DNA from: Saccharicrinis sp963665705
GTDB lineage: Bacteria > Bacteroidota > Bacteroidia > Bacteroidales > Marinilabiliaceae
NCBI GenBank assembly: GCA_963665705.1
Contig: OY762448.1
Location: 2,108,001 to 2,172,000, forward strand
Length of the DNA stretch: 64,000 nt
Reading direction: 5' to 3'
The position numbers and the translations under genes were made by a program. Under the pieces are notes generated by a model. That model searched no databases. It was not told the origin of the DNA and was given only the letters and a program-made list of their open reading frames with translations. Each line of letters begins with the position of its first letter. The first letter of the stretch is position 1. Positions 46,040-55,931 of the stretch are shown here, piece by piece.

Positions 46040-46933
46040 ATGGGGATAAACCGTATATTATTAGGTTTTATTTTTAGTTTATTAGTTATACATATCTCGG
46101 GATTTTCGCAAAGCAAATATCCCGTTAGTGGAAGTGTATTGATTAGAGATGGCAAAGTAACAAAAACATCACTGAAGATTCAATCAGGTTCTACTGAAAT
46201 AAAAATCCCAGTTGACATTAATGGTAATTTTGTTACTTATCTAAATTGGGATGCTGATTATAAATTATATTTTTCAAAAATTGGTTATATAACTAAATGC
46301 GTTGAATTTTCAACGCATGTGCCTTCTTCGGTATCTAGAAATGGAATATATCCATATGAAATTTTAGTTGAATTATTTCCTAAGTTTCCGGATGTAGATA
46401 CTATGTTTTTTAAAAATCCAGTAGCAAGAATTCATTACTCTGATGAGATAGATGATTTTGATTATGATCTGGATTATCAACTTACAGTAAAGAGAAAGTT
46501 AGAGGAGGTTAAAAAGAAGTACCAGTCATGGGTAAATAAAGAGTCAGACAGTAATAATAGAACGATAGCTAGTTCAATAGCAAAAAATTCAAAGGAAGAG
46601 GTCGTACGTTATCAAAAAAATGTAGAAACAAAAGGAGCTTCAACTGCAGTTTTACCCAAAACAACAATTGTAAGAAAACCTACTGTTAAAAAGGAGGGAA
46701 ATCCTTTTGGAGTACCACCTTTGAAAAGTAATTATCCTGAAGGAAAAACTGTTGAAAATTTTCAGTTAAAAGGAAAAATTGTGACAAGGATAATAATGAA
46801 AAAAGGGCTTTATCAAAAATCATATTTTGAAGTAAAACATGATTGGGGAGGTCATTATTATTTCGTGCAAGAGTCTCCAACTTACTATAGAAGTATATCG
46901 AAATATAACTTTGATAAATCTGTAAAAGATTGA
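46040..46933 (+). CDS. Secreted protein of unknown function with regulatory-like N-domain
   Basis: A 297-aa protein with a signal peptide (ILLGFIFSLLVIHISGFSQS) and a beta-sandwich N-domain (YPVSGSVLIRDGKVTKTSLK, DADYKLYFSKIGYITK) that resembles CarboxypepD_reg-like folds. A charged linker (150-215) leads to a basic C-terminal segment (RIIMKKGLYQKSYFEVKHDW) that recalls short tails of cell-envelope proteins. No named family. It is the last gene before the threonine operon and has no visible strong terminator. Confidence 0.6.
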   Translation: MGINRILLGFIFSLLVIHISGFSQSKYPVSGSVLIRDGKVTKTSLKIQSGSTEIKIPVDINGNFVTYLNWDADYKLYFSKIGYITKCVEFSTHVPSSVSRNGIYPYEILVELFPKFPDVDTMFFKNPVARIHYSDEIDDFDYDLDYQLTVKRKLEEVKKKYQSWVNKESDSNNRTIASSIAKNSKEEVVRYQKNVETKGASTAVLPKTTIVRKPTVKKEGNPFGVPPLKSNYPEGKTVENFQLKGKIVTRIIMKKGLYQKSYFEVKHDWGGHYYFVQESPTYYRSISKYNFDKSVKD

Positions 46934-47001
46934 ATTATAGGTTGATGTAACGTGTTGTTTTATAAGGCGCTGTTAATACCTGTTAAATGTCATGTTTTAT
47001 T

Positions 47002-47031
47002 TTTGTAATAAAAATTAAAAGTTTACATTTG
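47002..47031 (+). promoter_or_regulatory. Threonine operon promoter
   Basis: A full Bacteroidota-type promoter: -33 TTTG at 47002-47005, an 18-bp spacer and the -7 box TACATTTG at 47024-47031. Transcription should start near 47038, about 30 bases before the leader peptide start codon, so the leader is translated from this transcript. Confidence 0.75.
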
Positions 47032-47066
47032 CAGTACAATTTAAAAGGAAAAATTCAAGAGGACTA

Positions 47067-47135
47067 ATGGTATATTACTCATTCCATACAATTACTACCA
47101 CTACTACTTCCACATTCACCCCTTTGGGGGTCTAA
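47067..47135 (+). CDS. thrL: Threonine operon leader peptide
   Basis: A 22-codon frame starting at the ATG at 47067 and ending at TAA 47133-47135. It has eight threonines, five of them in a row (ACT ACC ACT ACT ACT), plus one isoleucine: HTITTTTTSTFTP. A Thr-rich leader right behind a consensus promoter and in front of thrA is the hallmark of attenuation by ribosome stalling at Thr codons when charged tRNA-Thr is scarce. Too short for ordinary gene finding; the composition and place make chance very unlikely. Confidence 0.88.
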   Translation: MVYYSFHTITTTTTSTFTPLGV

Positions 47136-47287
47136 GTTGTATTCCTTGAAAAGAAAGGTATGTTATAAAAGATTTATAACGTATTAATCGCAAAAATCTG
47201 AATTATATATTTAGTATTACACGAGAACTTTGTTTATATCACTTTGTTATTCTCAATAGTTGAGATTCACATTTTCAAATATAGGTT
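47112..47287 (+). promoter_or_regulatory. Candidate attenuator region between leader and thrA
   Basis: Overlapping the leader end is a GC-rich hairpin ACCCC-TTTG-GGGGT (47118-47131). Further on lie GTTATAAA-AGA-TTTATAAC (47162-47180) and TCTCAA-TAG-TTGAGA (47251-47265). None is followed by a long U-run, so a classical terminator is not obvious; competing folds with a stalled ribosome on the Thr codons are still possible. Confidence 0.55.
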
Positions 47288-49720
47288 ATGAAAGTATTGA
47301 AGTTTGGCGGAACATCCGTTGGTTCATCAGATAGTATATTAAAAGTAAAAAAAATCGTTGAAGACCAGCAAGAGCAAGTAGTTGTTGTTGTATCTGCAGT
47401 GGGAGGTGTTACCGATCAACTTATTAAAGCTGCAAATTTAGCTAAAGAAGGAGAGCATATTTGTTTTGATGTTTTAAGTGAAGTAAAAGAAAAACATTAT
47501 AATATAATAGGGGAATTATTTCCTTTAGATGTGGCTCAAACCATAAAATTTAAAACAGATCAGTTGTTTGATGAAGTAAGTACTATTATTAAAGGTGTTT
47601 ACATGTTGAAGGAAATCACAGCTAAAAGTGAAGCAATAATATCTAGTTTTGGAGAAAGAGTTTCGTCATTTATTATTTCAGAATTATTTGAAGGAGGTAA
47701 ATTATTTGAATCACAGAACTATATTAAAACAGAAAAGGTTTTTGGAAAAGATACTGTTGATTTTGAAGAAACAGAAAAAAAATTACTTGAAGTTATAGAT
47801 GAATTAGCTCAGGTTAGCGTTTTTCCGGGTTTTATTGCTTGTAATAAAAAAGATGAAGTAACCACATTAGGTCGTGGAGGTTCTGATTATACTGCTGCGA
47901 TAATTGCTGCTACATATAATGCTTCTGTATTGGAAATATGGACTGACGTTAATGGTTTTATGACAGCTGATCCAAGAATTATTAGTAGAGCTTATTGTAT
48001 CGATAAATTGAGCTATTCCGAAGCAATGGAGCTATCTCACTTTGGAGCTAAAGTAATTTATCCACCTACAATTCTTCCTGTATACAAAAAAAGTATTCCA
48101 ATACTTATAAAAAATACTTTTAATCCAGAAGCGATAGGAACATTAATAAATGATGAAAAAGAACCTTTAAAAGACAAAAAGATTAAGGGTATTTCATCTA
48201 TTAAGGATGTATCTCTATTAACTATACAAGGAATAGGGATGATCGGTGTTACAGGTATTGCAATGCGATTGTTCAAGTCAATGGCACATGAAAATATTAA
48301 TGTGATATTGATATCTCAGGCTTCATCAGAAAATTCAATAAGTATTGTTATTGAAAGTATAGTTGCTAATAAGGCAGTTAAATTAGTTGAAGAGGAGTTC
48401 AAAACTGAAATTGCATTAAATCAGATCAATAATATAGCTGTAGAAAGCCAAATGGCGGTCATTGCTATTGTTGGCGAAAATATGAAGCATACCACTGGTA
48501 TATCAGGAAAGCTTTTTAATAGTATGGGGCGTAATGGAGTTAATATTTATGCTATTGCTCAGGGTGCCTCAGAACTTAATATTTCTTTTGTAGTGAAAGA
48601 AAAGGACTTAAAGAAAGGACTAAATACAGTACATGAAGCTTTCTTCCTATCACATTTTACAGTTCTTAATTTATTTTTGATAGGTACAGGAACTGTTGGT
48701 AAAATGTTGATTGAAAAAATTAATAATCAATCTGATAAATTATTAAGTGAAAATAAGCTTAGAATTAGGGTTGCGGGGTTAACTAATAGTCGCAAAATGA
48801 TGTTAAATCCTCAAGGTCTAAAACTAAATGGAATTCTGAATGATTTAATGGCAGAAGGTGATGATGCTAATTTAGAATTATTCACTGAAAAGATTAAAGA
48901 ATATAACCTGGCAAACAGTATTGTGGTTGATTGTACAGCTAATCAAACCATATCAGAAATTTATCAAGGTTTATTAGAATCAAATGTGTCAGTAGTAACA
49001 GCCAATAAAATTGCAACATCATCCGGATATGAATCTTATCAAAAATTAAAAACAACGGCTTTAAATAAAGGCGTTAAATTTTTATTTGAAACAAATGTAG
49101 GAGCAGGATTGCCAATTATTGCACCGTTGAATAATTTGGTAATGAGTGGTGATAAAATCCTAAAATTAGAAGCAGTATTATCAGGAACTCTGAACTATAT
49201 TGTGAATACTGTTGAGGAGAATAAACCATTATCTGAGGTTATTCAGGAAGCCAAGGAAAAGGGCTTTAGTGAGCCAGATCCTCGTATTGATTTAAGTGGG
49301 ACAGATGTGGTTCGTAAAATTTTAATTTTAGCCAGGGAAGCAGGATATGAAATGGAGCAGAGTGATATTGATGTGGTTCCTTTTGTACCGCAAAAATATA
49401 TGGATTGTCCATCTCTTGAAGCATTCATGAAAGAGATTAAAGAATATGATGCAGCATTTGAACAAAAAAGAAAGCAATTAGCAGACTCTGGTAAGAAACT
49501 TAGATATGGGGCTAAATTAGAAGAAGGAAAGGCAACTGTTGGATTTATAGAAATAGATAATACGCATCCATTTTTTGATTTAGAAGGCAGTAATAATATT
49601 ATTTTAATTAATTCAGAACATTATAAAGAGCACCCAATGCAAATAAAAGGATATGGAGCAGGTGCAGATGTGACAGCTGCTGGTGTTTTTGCCGATATAA
49701 TAAAAGTGGCAAATAAGTAG
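47288..49720 (+). CDS. thrA: Bifunctional aspartate kinase / homoserine dehydrogenase
   Basis: Does the first and third steps of the threonine/methionine branch of aspartate metabolism. 810 aa: aspartokinase (about 1-285) with the start KVLKFGGTSVGSSDSI and LGRGGSDYTAAIIAA; a regulatory pair of ACT domains (about 305-460, IGMIGVTGIAMRLFKSM, ELNISFVVKE) that usually senses threonine; and homoserine dehydrogenase (about 465-810) with the NAD-binding LIGTGTVGKMLIEKI, TANKIATSSGYESYQ, LEAVLSGTLNYIVNT and GYGAGADVTAAGVFADI. First gene of the operon, behind a Thr-rich leader peptide. Confidence 0.97.
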   Translation: MKVLKFGGTSVGSSDSILKVKKIVEDQQEQVVVVVSAVGGVTDQLIKAANLAKEGEHICFDVLSEVKEKHYNIIGELFPLDVAQTIKFKTDQLFDEVSTIIKGVYMLKEITAKSEAIISSFGERVSSFIISELFEGGKLFESQNYIKTEKVFGKDTVDFEETEKKLLEVIDELAQVSVFPGFIACNKKDEVTTLGRGGSDYTAAIIAATYNASVLEIWTDVNGFMTADPRIISRAYCIDKLSYSEAMELSHFGAKVIYPPTILPVYKKSIPILIKNTFNPEAIGTLINDEKEPLKDKKIKGISSIKDVSLLTIQGIGMIGVTGIAMRLFKSMAHENINVILISQASSENSISIVIESIVANKAVKLVEEEFKTEIALNQINNIAVESQMAVIAIVGENMKHTTGISGKLFNSMGRNGVNIYAIAQGASELNISFVVKEKDLKKGLNTVHEAFFLSHFTVLNLFLIGTGTVGKMLIEKINNQSDKLLSENKLRIRVAGLTNSRKMMLNPQGLKLNGILNDLMAEGDDANLELFTEKIKEYNLANSIVVDCTANQTISEIYQGLLESNVSVVTANKIATSSGYESYQKLKTTALNKGVKFLFETNVGAGLPIIAPLNNLVMSGDKILKLEAVLSGTLNYIVNTVEENKPLSEVIQEAKEKGFSEPDPRIDLSGTDVVRKILILAREAGYEMEQSDIDVVPFVPQKYMDCPSLEAFMKEIKEYDAAFEQKRKQLADSGKKLRYGAKLEEGKATVGFIEIDNTHPFFDLEGSNNIILINSEHYKEHPMQIKGYGAGADVTAAGVFADIIKVANK

Positions 49721-49902
49721 TCATTAATTTCTTTTTAGAGTGTAAAAAAGAGAAACTGGCCTGTTTTTTTATTAATTAAGGCAGTTTTTCTTTAAAATGG
49801 ATAAAATAATTCCTGAAATGATCTATAAAAATGCTTCATATTAGTAATGAGAAGTTTGATTATGACTAGTTTTGTGGATAAATAAAAGCAAAAATAAAGC
49901 GC

Positions 49903-51108
49903 ATGAAATATTTAATAATACTTGCAGATGGAGCCTCAGATGAACCAATTGAGGACCTTGGAGGTAAAACTCCATTAATGGCTGCAAATACACCTAATAT
50001 TGATAAGCTGTGTAAGCTTGGAGTTTCAGGATTATTAGATACTGTTCCTCCATCATTACATCCAGGTAGCGAAGTTGCCAATATGATGGTAATGGGTTAC
50101 GATGCAGCAAAATATTATAGGGGTAGAGGTGTTTTAGAAGCAGCTTCTATGGGAGTTAAAACATCATTAACTGATTTGGTTTTTAGATGTAATTTGATTT
50201 CAATTGAAGATGAAAAAATTCTAAATCATTCAGCTGGTCATATTACTACAGAAGAAGCTAAGGAGATCATGGAATTTTTGCAGGAGAAGTTAGGTTCTGA
50301 AAAAGTGAACTTTTACGCTGGTGTGAGTTATCGTCATTTATTAGTAGTAAATGGAGGTAGTGATCAAATCAATTGTGTACCGCCACATGATGTTCCAGGA
50401 ACTCCTTTTAAAGAGGTTTTACCAACTGTTAAAGAAGATGGAGCTCAAGATACGGTAGACGTAATTGTTGATTTGATGTTAAAATCAATAGAGTTACTAA
50501 AGGATCATCCGGTTAATATAAAAAGAAGAGAAGCTGGAAAACCTGCCGCTGATATGATATGGCCATGGTCTGCAGGAAATACTCCTGATATGCCTACATT
50601 AAAAGAATTGTATGGTATAGAATCGGGTGCAGTTATTTCTGCGGTAGATTTAATTTATGGTTTAGGTGCATATGCTGGTTTAAAAGGTGTTCATGTAGAA
50701 GGATCAACAGGTTTATATGATACCAATTATGAGGGGAAAGCAGAAGCTGCTATTAAGGCTCTTAAGGAGAATCAATATGTTTATTTGCATATTGAGGCTA
50801 GTGATGAAGCCGGACATGAAGGTGATTTTAAATTGAAAACAAAAACGCTGGAGTATCTTGATGAAAGAGTTGTAAAGTATGTTATTGAAGAGGTTGAAAA
50901 AATTGATGAACCAGTAACTATCGCTTTATTACCTGATCATCCAACACCATGTGCATTAAGAACACATACAAGAGATGCAGTACCATTTTTTATAACTAAG
51001 CCAGGTGTAGAACCTGATGAAGTTACGGAATACAATGAAGATGCAGCGAAAAAAGGTGCTTTCGGAAAAATTTATGGTCCAGAATTTATGCAAACCTTAT
51101 TAAAATAA
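49903..51108 (+). CDS. ApgM-type phosphoglycerate mutase family protein, likely homoserine kinase
   Basis: A 401-aa member of the cofactor-independent phosphoglycerate mutase (archaeal ApgM) branch of the alkaline phosphatase superfamily. Metal and active-site features: IILADGASDEPI, GKTPLMAANTPNIDKL, the serine in LHPGSEVANMMVMGYD, DEAGHEGDF and LLPDHPTPC. No thrB is seen between thrA and thrC; instead this gene occupies that place, 12 bp before thrC. Members of this family in threonine operons are considered to act as homoserine kinases, and position here supports that. Pure mutase activity is the alternative. Confidence 0.85.
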   Translation: MKYLIILADGASDEPIEDLGGKTPLMAANTPNIDKLCKLGVSGLLDTVPPSLHPGSEVANMMVMGYDAAKYYRGRGVLEAASMGVKTSLTDLVFRCNLISIEDEKILNHSAGHITTEEAKEIMEFLQEKLGSEKVNFYAGVSYRHLLVVNGGSDQINCVPPHDVPGTPFKEVLPTVKEDGAQDTVDVIVDLMLKSIELLKDHPVNIKRREAGKPAADMIWPWSAGNTPDMPTLKELYGIESGAVISAVDLIYGLGAYAGLKGVHVEGSTGLYDTNYEGKAEAAIKALKENQYVYLHIEASDEAGHEGDFKLKTKTLEYLDERVVKYVIEEVEKIDEPVTIALLPDHPTPCALRTHTRDAVPFFITKPGVEPDEVTEYNEDAAKKGAFGKIYGPEFMQTLLK

Positions 51109-51120
51109 AAAGTAGAAGTC

Positions 51121-52422
51121 ATGCAATTTTATAGTACCAACTCTCAAAATAAAAAGGTTGATTTAAAAGAGGCAGTTCTTAAAGGACTTGCTGAAGATAA
51201 TGGTTTGTATATGCCTGAGCAGATTCCGGTAATAAATAAATCTTTTTTTGATGATATTAAAAATAAATCACTTCAGGAAATAGGGTTTGAGGTTTTAAAA
51301 CCGTTTTTTTGTCCGGATATACCTGAGGATGAATTTAAGGCTTTAGTTGAAGATGCTTTAAATTTTGAAATTCCGGTAGTGGAAGTTAGCCGTAATAAGT
51401 ATGCTCTAGAATTATTTCATGGTCCAACATTGGCCTTTAAAGATGTTGGAGCTCGTTTTATGGCTAGAATCTTATCTAATTTTGTCAGTGGACAAGATAA
51501 GGATATTAATATTTTAGTGGCAACATCTGGTGATACAGGTAGTGCAGTAGCAAACGGATTCTACAAAGTACCTGGTATAAATGTCTTTGTATTATATCCT
51601 AAGGGTTTAGTTAGTGAAGTGCAGGAAAAGCAATTCACCACATTAGGAGAAAATATTACAGCTATTGAGGTAAATGGTACTTTTGATGATTGTCAAAGAA
51701 TGGTAAAACAAGCATTCCTGGATAAAGAGTTAAATGAAAAGTTAGTTTTAACATCAGCCAATTCTATTAATTTAGCTCGTTTATTACCGCAGTCAATATA
51801 TTATCATCATGCCTATGCACAACTTAGAAAGCAAGGGATTGAAAATGAAATTGTAATGTGTGTGCCAAGTGGAAATTTTGGAAATATTACAGCAGGATTA
51901 ATTGCTCAAATGATGGGATTACCTGTTAAGCGATTTTTGGCAGCTACAAATATAAATGATATTGTTCCTAAATATTTAGAGTCTGGAAAATATAAACCAG
52001 CACCATCAAAAGCAACGATAGCTAATGCTATGGATGTTGGTGATCCGAGTAATTTTGTTAGGATTCTGGATTTGTATGGAGCTAAGCATAGAACTATTTC
52101 AAAAAATATTGAGGGATATTCATATACCGATGAAGATATCAGGGATGCTTTAAAAACTGTAGATGCTTCCACTGGTTATGTTTTAGATCCTCATGGAGCA
52201 ACTGCTTATATGGCATTGGAAGATGGTTTGAAAACAGGAGAAGTAGGTGTGTTTTTAGAAACAGCTCACCCTACTAAATTTCCAGAGGTTGTTGAACCAG
52301 AAATTGGACGAGCACTTGATGTGCCGGAAAGATTACAGGCATTTATGAGTGGAGAGCGAAAAAGCTTTGAAATGGAAGCAACACTTGAAGATCTAAAGTC
52401 CTTTTTGATAAAACAGGTATAG
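51121..52422 (+). CDS. thrC: Threonine synthase
   Basis: PLP enzyme making threonine from O-phosphohomoserine; last step of the pathway. 433 aa, with the E. coli-type N-terminus (FYSTNSQNKKVDLKEAVLKG), PLP lysine in FHGPTLAFKDVGARFM (about 105-115), ATSGDTGSAVANGFY, SANSINLARLLPQSIYY and CVPSGNFGNITAG. Closely follows the ApgM-type gene and ends the operon. A start of transcription for the next gene lies after about 120 bp. Confidence 0.97.
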   Translation: MQFYSTNSQNKKVDLKEAVLKGLAEDNGLYMPEQIPVINKSFFDDIKNKSLQEIGFEVLKPFFCPDIPEDEFKALVEDALNFEIPVVEVSRNKYALELFHGPTLAFKDVGARFMARILSNFVSGQDKDINILVATSGDTGSAVANGFYKVPGINVFVLYPKGLVSEVQEKQFTTLGENITAIEVNGTFDDCQRMVKQAFLDKELNEKLVLTSANSINLARLLPQSIYYHHAYAQLRKQGIENEIVMCVPSGNFGNITAGLIAQMMGLPVKRFLAATNINDIVPKYLESGKYKPAPSKATIANAMDVGDPSNFVRILDLYGAKHRTISKNIEGYSYTDEDIRDALKTVDASTGYVLDPHGATAYMALEDGLKTGEVGVFLETAHPTKFPEVVEPEIGRALDVPERLQAFMSGERKSFEMEATLEDLKSFLIKQV

Positions 52423-52543
52423 TTTTTGCGAGTTTTCAAGGAAATGTTTGACAATTATTAAGATTTTTTCAAAAAATAGTTATTTTTACGAATCTTATAG
52501 AATTAGAACATTTTTTAATTAGAAATAATTCAAAACAAAAATT

Positions 52544-53191
52544 ATGAAGAAAATTTTATCAGTAGGGGTATTGTTATTTGCATTATTTGCATCATCTTTT
52601 GCACAAGATGAAAAAAGTGCTGCAGAATTGAAAAATGAAGGGAACGCTGCATTAAAATCAAAAGATTACAAAACTGCGTTAGCTTCTTATGAAGCTGCAC
52701 TTAAAGTTTGGGATGAAGCTGAAGATATGGATGCTGCAATGGTTTATAATGCTGCAACATGTGCGAGAAAATTAAAACAAGATGAGGTTTCATTAACGTA
52801 TTATGCTCAGGCTAAAGAGTTAAACTATAAAGCTGATATCTGTACATATTATACTGCAAAAGCATATAAAAATATGGACAAGATGGAAGATATGGAGAAA
52901 GTTCTTTTAGCTGGCGTTAAAGAGTATGCTACAAGTAAATATGTATCTCATATGAAGAAGGAATTAGCTATTTATTATGTGAAAGATGCTAATGACTATT
53001 TTACAAAAGGTGTTTCTTTACTGAATACACGTTCAGATTCAAATCGTGATCAATGGGATGCTATTAAAGGTAAAGCTAAAGTAGAATTTGATCAGGCTGT
53101 TGAGCTTGCAAATAAAGCTTTAGAGTTTCAATCTACTAATCAAGCTGCACAAACAATTGTTACAAAAGTGGCTGAATTAATGAAGAGCTAA
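52544..53191 (+). CDS. Secreted TPR-repeat protein
   Basis: A 215-aa protein with a signal peptide (ILSVGVLLFALFASSFAQDE) and TPR-like helical hairpins through most of its length (LKNEGNAALKSKDYKTALAS, AMVYNAATCARKLKQDEVSL, ADICTYYTAKAYKNMDKMED). Periplasmic or surface location expected; such proteins hold partners together. It is similar in style to the TPR protein at 58727-59893. Its transcript ends at a strong hairpin (53214-53248). Confidence 0.8.
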   Translation: MKKILSVGVLLFALFASSFAQDEKSAAELKNEGNAALKSKDYKTALASYEAALKVWDEAEDMDAAMVYNAATCARKLKQDEVSLTYYAQAKELNYKADICTYYTAKAYKNMDKMEDMEKVLLAGVKEYATSKYVSHMKKELAIYYVKDANDYFTKGVSLLNTRSDSNRDQWDAIKGKAKVEFDQAVELANKALEFQSTNQAAQTIVTKVAELMKS

Positions 53192-53213
53192 TTTTTAGTT
53201 AGTAAAATATTTG

Positions 53214-53248
53214 TAAGGGATTGTTCATTTGAACAGTCCCTTTTTTTA
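53214..53248 (+). terminator. Rho-independent terminator of the TPR gene
   Basis: Stem AGGGATTGTTCA / TGAACAGTCCCT with a TT loop and one mismatch, followed by seven T residues. Confidence 0.9.
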
Positions 53249-53343
53249 TTCTGAATAATCAATATATTAGAATGTTTATAATTGATATTTTTCTTATCGT
53301 AAATCTGGTTATTTCGAGAATAGATTAGATAGTTTATGAAATA

Positions 53344-53387
53344 AAAAAAGGATGTCTCTAAACTTTATAGAGACATCCTTTTTTTTA
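53344..53387 (-). terminator. Terminator of clpC
   Basis: Stem AAAGGATGTCTCT / AGAGACATCCTTT with runs of A and T on both outer sides. It lies just beyond the clpC stop codon and can act in both directions. Confidence 0.9.
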
Positions 53388-53402
53388 TTGTAAAAGTTTA
53401 AA

Positions 53403-55931
53403 CTACTTCTGTTCGTTTGATTCGTTTAAAGCTTTATTGTCTTTTAAAATGGAAGTGAATATTTTAGTTTCCTTTTCATTAAAGTCTACTTTTATCACAT
53501 CACCTTCAGATACAGATGCTTGAATAATTACTTCAGCCATTTCATCTTCAAGGTATTTCTGTATTGCTCTTTTTAGAGGACGAGCTCCAAACTGAGAATC
53601 AAAACCCTTAGATGCAATAAAATCTTTTGCGGCTTCAGTTAATTCAAGTTTATATCCTAAACTTTCAACTCTAGAGTATAATCCTTGAAGTTCAATATCA
53701 ATAATTTGATGAATGTGTTCTTTTTCAAGAGTATTAAATACGACCACATCATCAATTCTATTAATGAATTCAGGAGCAAAAGCTTTTTTTAGTGCTTTTT
53801 GAATTACATGTCTGGCATGGTCTGAATCAGATTCTCTACTTGCAGCCTGAAATCCTACACCTCTACCAAAATCTTTTAACTCTCTTGAACCAATGTTAGA
53901 GGTCATTATAATTATGGTGTTTTTAAAGTCTACTTTTCTACCTAAGCTATCAGTCAATCTACCTTCATCAAGTACTTGAAGTAATAAATTAAATACATCA
54001 GGATGTGCTTTCTCGATTTCATCTAAAAGTACTACAGAATATGGGCGACGACGTACTTTTTCGGTTAATTGGCCACCTTCTTCGTATCCTATGTATCCTG
54101 GAGGTGCTCCTACAAGGCGTGATACAGAGAATTTTTCCATGTATTCACTCATGTCTATTCTGATAAGAGCATCTGTAGAGTCAAATAAATACTTTGCCAA
54201 AACTTTAGCTAAATGAGTTTTACCAACTCCTGTAGGTCCTAAGAATACAAATGAACCAATAGGTCTGTTAGGATCTTTAAGTCCAGCTCTGTTTCTTTGA
54301 ATAGCTTTTACAATTTTCTGTATTGCTTCTTCCTGACCAACTACACTTCCTTTTAATTTGTCACCCATTTGCAGCAATCTGAAACCTTCAGCCTGAGCAA
54401 CTCTTTGTACAGGGATACCTGTCATCATGGCAACAACCTCTGCTACTTTTTCAATGTCAACAGTTTCTTTATGTTGTTGTAATTCTTGTTCCCATTTAGC
54501 TTTTGCACTGTTAAGTTCTTCCAGATAGTTCTTTTCTTTATCTCTGAAACTAGCTGCTAATTCAAAATTTTGGGCTTTTACTGCTTTGATTTTATTTTCC
54601 TTAGTTTCCTCTATTTGTTCTTCTAGTTTTAAAATTGTTTCAGGAACAACAATATTTGAAATATGAACTCTGGAACCAGCTTCATCTAATGCGTCGATAG
54701 CTTTATCTGGTAAATGACGATCTGTAATATATCTTTCAGTTAATTTTACGCAAGCCTCAATAGCCTCTTCTGTAAATTCAACATTATGATGATCTTCATA
54801 TTTTTCTTTAATATTATTCAGTATTTCAACTGTTTCTTCAATAGATGTTGGCTCTACCATTACTTTTTGGAATCTTCTTTCCAATGCACCGTCTTTTTCT
54901 ATGTGTTGACGATACTCATCTAAAGTAGTAGCACCAATACATTGAATTTCACCGCGAGCTAAAGCTGGTTTTAACATATTTGCAGCATCCAGAGAACCTG
55001 TTGCTCCTCCAGCACCAACAATAGTATGAATTTCATCAATGAACAGAATAATGTTAGGATTCTTTGAAAGTTCATTAAGAATTGCTTTCATTCGTTCTTC
55101 GAATTGCCCTCTATATTTAGTCCCTGCAACAATTGAAGCCAAATCTAGAGTAATAACCCTTTTGTCAAAAAGTACCCTTGATACTTTCTTTTCATATATT
55201 CTAATAGCTAAACCTTCGGCGATGGCAGATTTACCAACACCAGGTTCTCCAATTAGAATTGGATTATTTTTCTTTCTTCGACTTAATATTTGTGCCAGTC
55301 TCTCTATTTCATTTTCTCTACCTACTATCGGATCAAGTTTACCTTCTTCCGCAGCTTGAGTCATGTCTATCCCAAAGTTATCTAATACTGGAGTATCAGA
55401 ACCTTTAGAACCACTTGAAGATCTTGGTGCATCAGAGCCTCCTCCAGAGGAGAATGGACTATCTTGATCATCATCTTCAGGTAAATCAGCTTTTGCTAAT
55501 GGTTCATTCTTGGTGATAAGCCCTTTTACTTTTTCGTAATTAATTTTTTCTTCTGCCATAAGTTCAGATATAAAACCTCGGTTATCTTTTAATAATGCTA
55601 ATAACAAATGTCCAGTATTTATGTTTTTACTTTTAACAGATCTAGCTTCCAAATATATTAAACGTAAAATCCTTTCTGATGATTTTAGCAATGGAATATG
55701 ATCAGTATGTTCTAAAGAAACATTTGTTTTTAATTTAGATTCGATGTTGCTCTTTAAGGTTTCTAAATCAACGTTTAGTTGACATAAAAGTTCAATAGCA
55801 GTACCTTCGCCTTCTCTTAATAATCCTAAAAACAAATGTTCAGGACTAATAAAAGGATTGCCAAGTCTTTCTGCTTCTTCCTTAGCAAAGCTGATAACAT
55901 CATTTATTCTTTGTGTGAAATTTAAATTCAT
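53403..55931 (-). CDS. clpC: ATP-dependent Clp protease ATPase ClpC
   Basis: Hsp100 unfoldase of 842 aa that feeds proteins to ClpP. The N-domain is a double Clp_N repeat (ISPEHLFLGLLREGEGTAIE, NTGHLLLALLKDNRG). NBD1 has Walker A GEPGVGKSAIAEGLA and ILFIDEIHTIVGAGGA. The middle region carries a UVR-like segment (KAVKAQNFELAASFRDKEKN), which marks ClpC rather than ClpB. NBD2 has GPTGVGKTHLAKVLA, DMSEYMEKFSVSRLVGAPPG and the D2 end domain. It faces away from gyrA (about 235 bp). No partner gene nearby. Confidence 0.95.
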   Translation of the reverse strand: MNLNFTQRINDVISFAKEEAERLGNPFISPEHLFLGLLREGEGTAIELLCQLNVDLETLKSNIESKLKTNVSLEHTDHIPLLKSSERILRLIYLEARSVKSKNINTGHLLLALLKDNRGFISELMAEEKINYEKVKGLITKNEPLAKADLPEDDDQDSPFSSGGGSDAPRSSSGSKGSDTPVLDNFGIDMTQAAEEGKLDPIVGRENEIERLAQILSRRKKNNPILIGEPGVGKSAIAEGLAIRIYEKKVSRVLFDKRVITLDLASIVAGTKYRGQFEERMKAILNELSKNPNIILFIDEIHTIVGAGGATGSLDAANMLKPALARGEIQCIGATTLDEYRQHIEKDGALERRFQKVMVEPTSIEETVEILNNIKEKYEDHHNVEFTEEAIEACVKLTERYITDRHLPDKAIDALDEAGSRVHISNIVVPETILKLEEQIEETKENKIKAVKAQNFELAASFRDKEKNYLEELNSAKAKWEQELQQHKETVDIEKVAEVVAMMTGIPVQRVAQAEGFRLLQMGDKLKGSVVGQEEAIQKIVKAIQRNRAGLKDPNRPIGSFVFLGPTGVGKTHLAKVLAKYLFDSTDALIRIDMSEYMEKFSVSRLVGAPPGYIGYEEGGQLTEKVRRRPYSVVLLDEIEKAHPDVFNLLLQVLDEGRLTDSLGRKVDFKNTIIIMTSNIGSRELKDFGRGVGFQAASRESDSDHARHVIQKALKKAFAPEFINRIDDVVVFNTLEKEHIHQIIDIELQGLYSRVESLGYKLELTEAAKDFIASKGFDSQFGARPLKRAIQKYLEDEMAEVIIQASVSEGDVIKVDFNEKETKIFTSILKDNKALNESNEQK

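Noticed and set aside
47002..47287. Riboswitch in front of thrA
   Set aside because: No known riboswitch core (for example the lysine riboswitch) could be recognised; the Thr-rich leader explains the region better.
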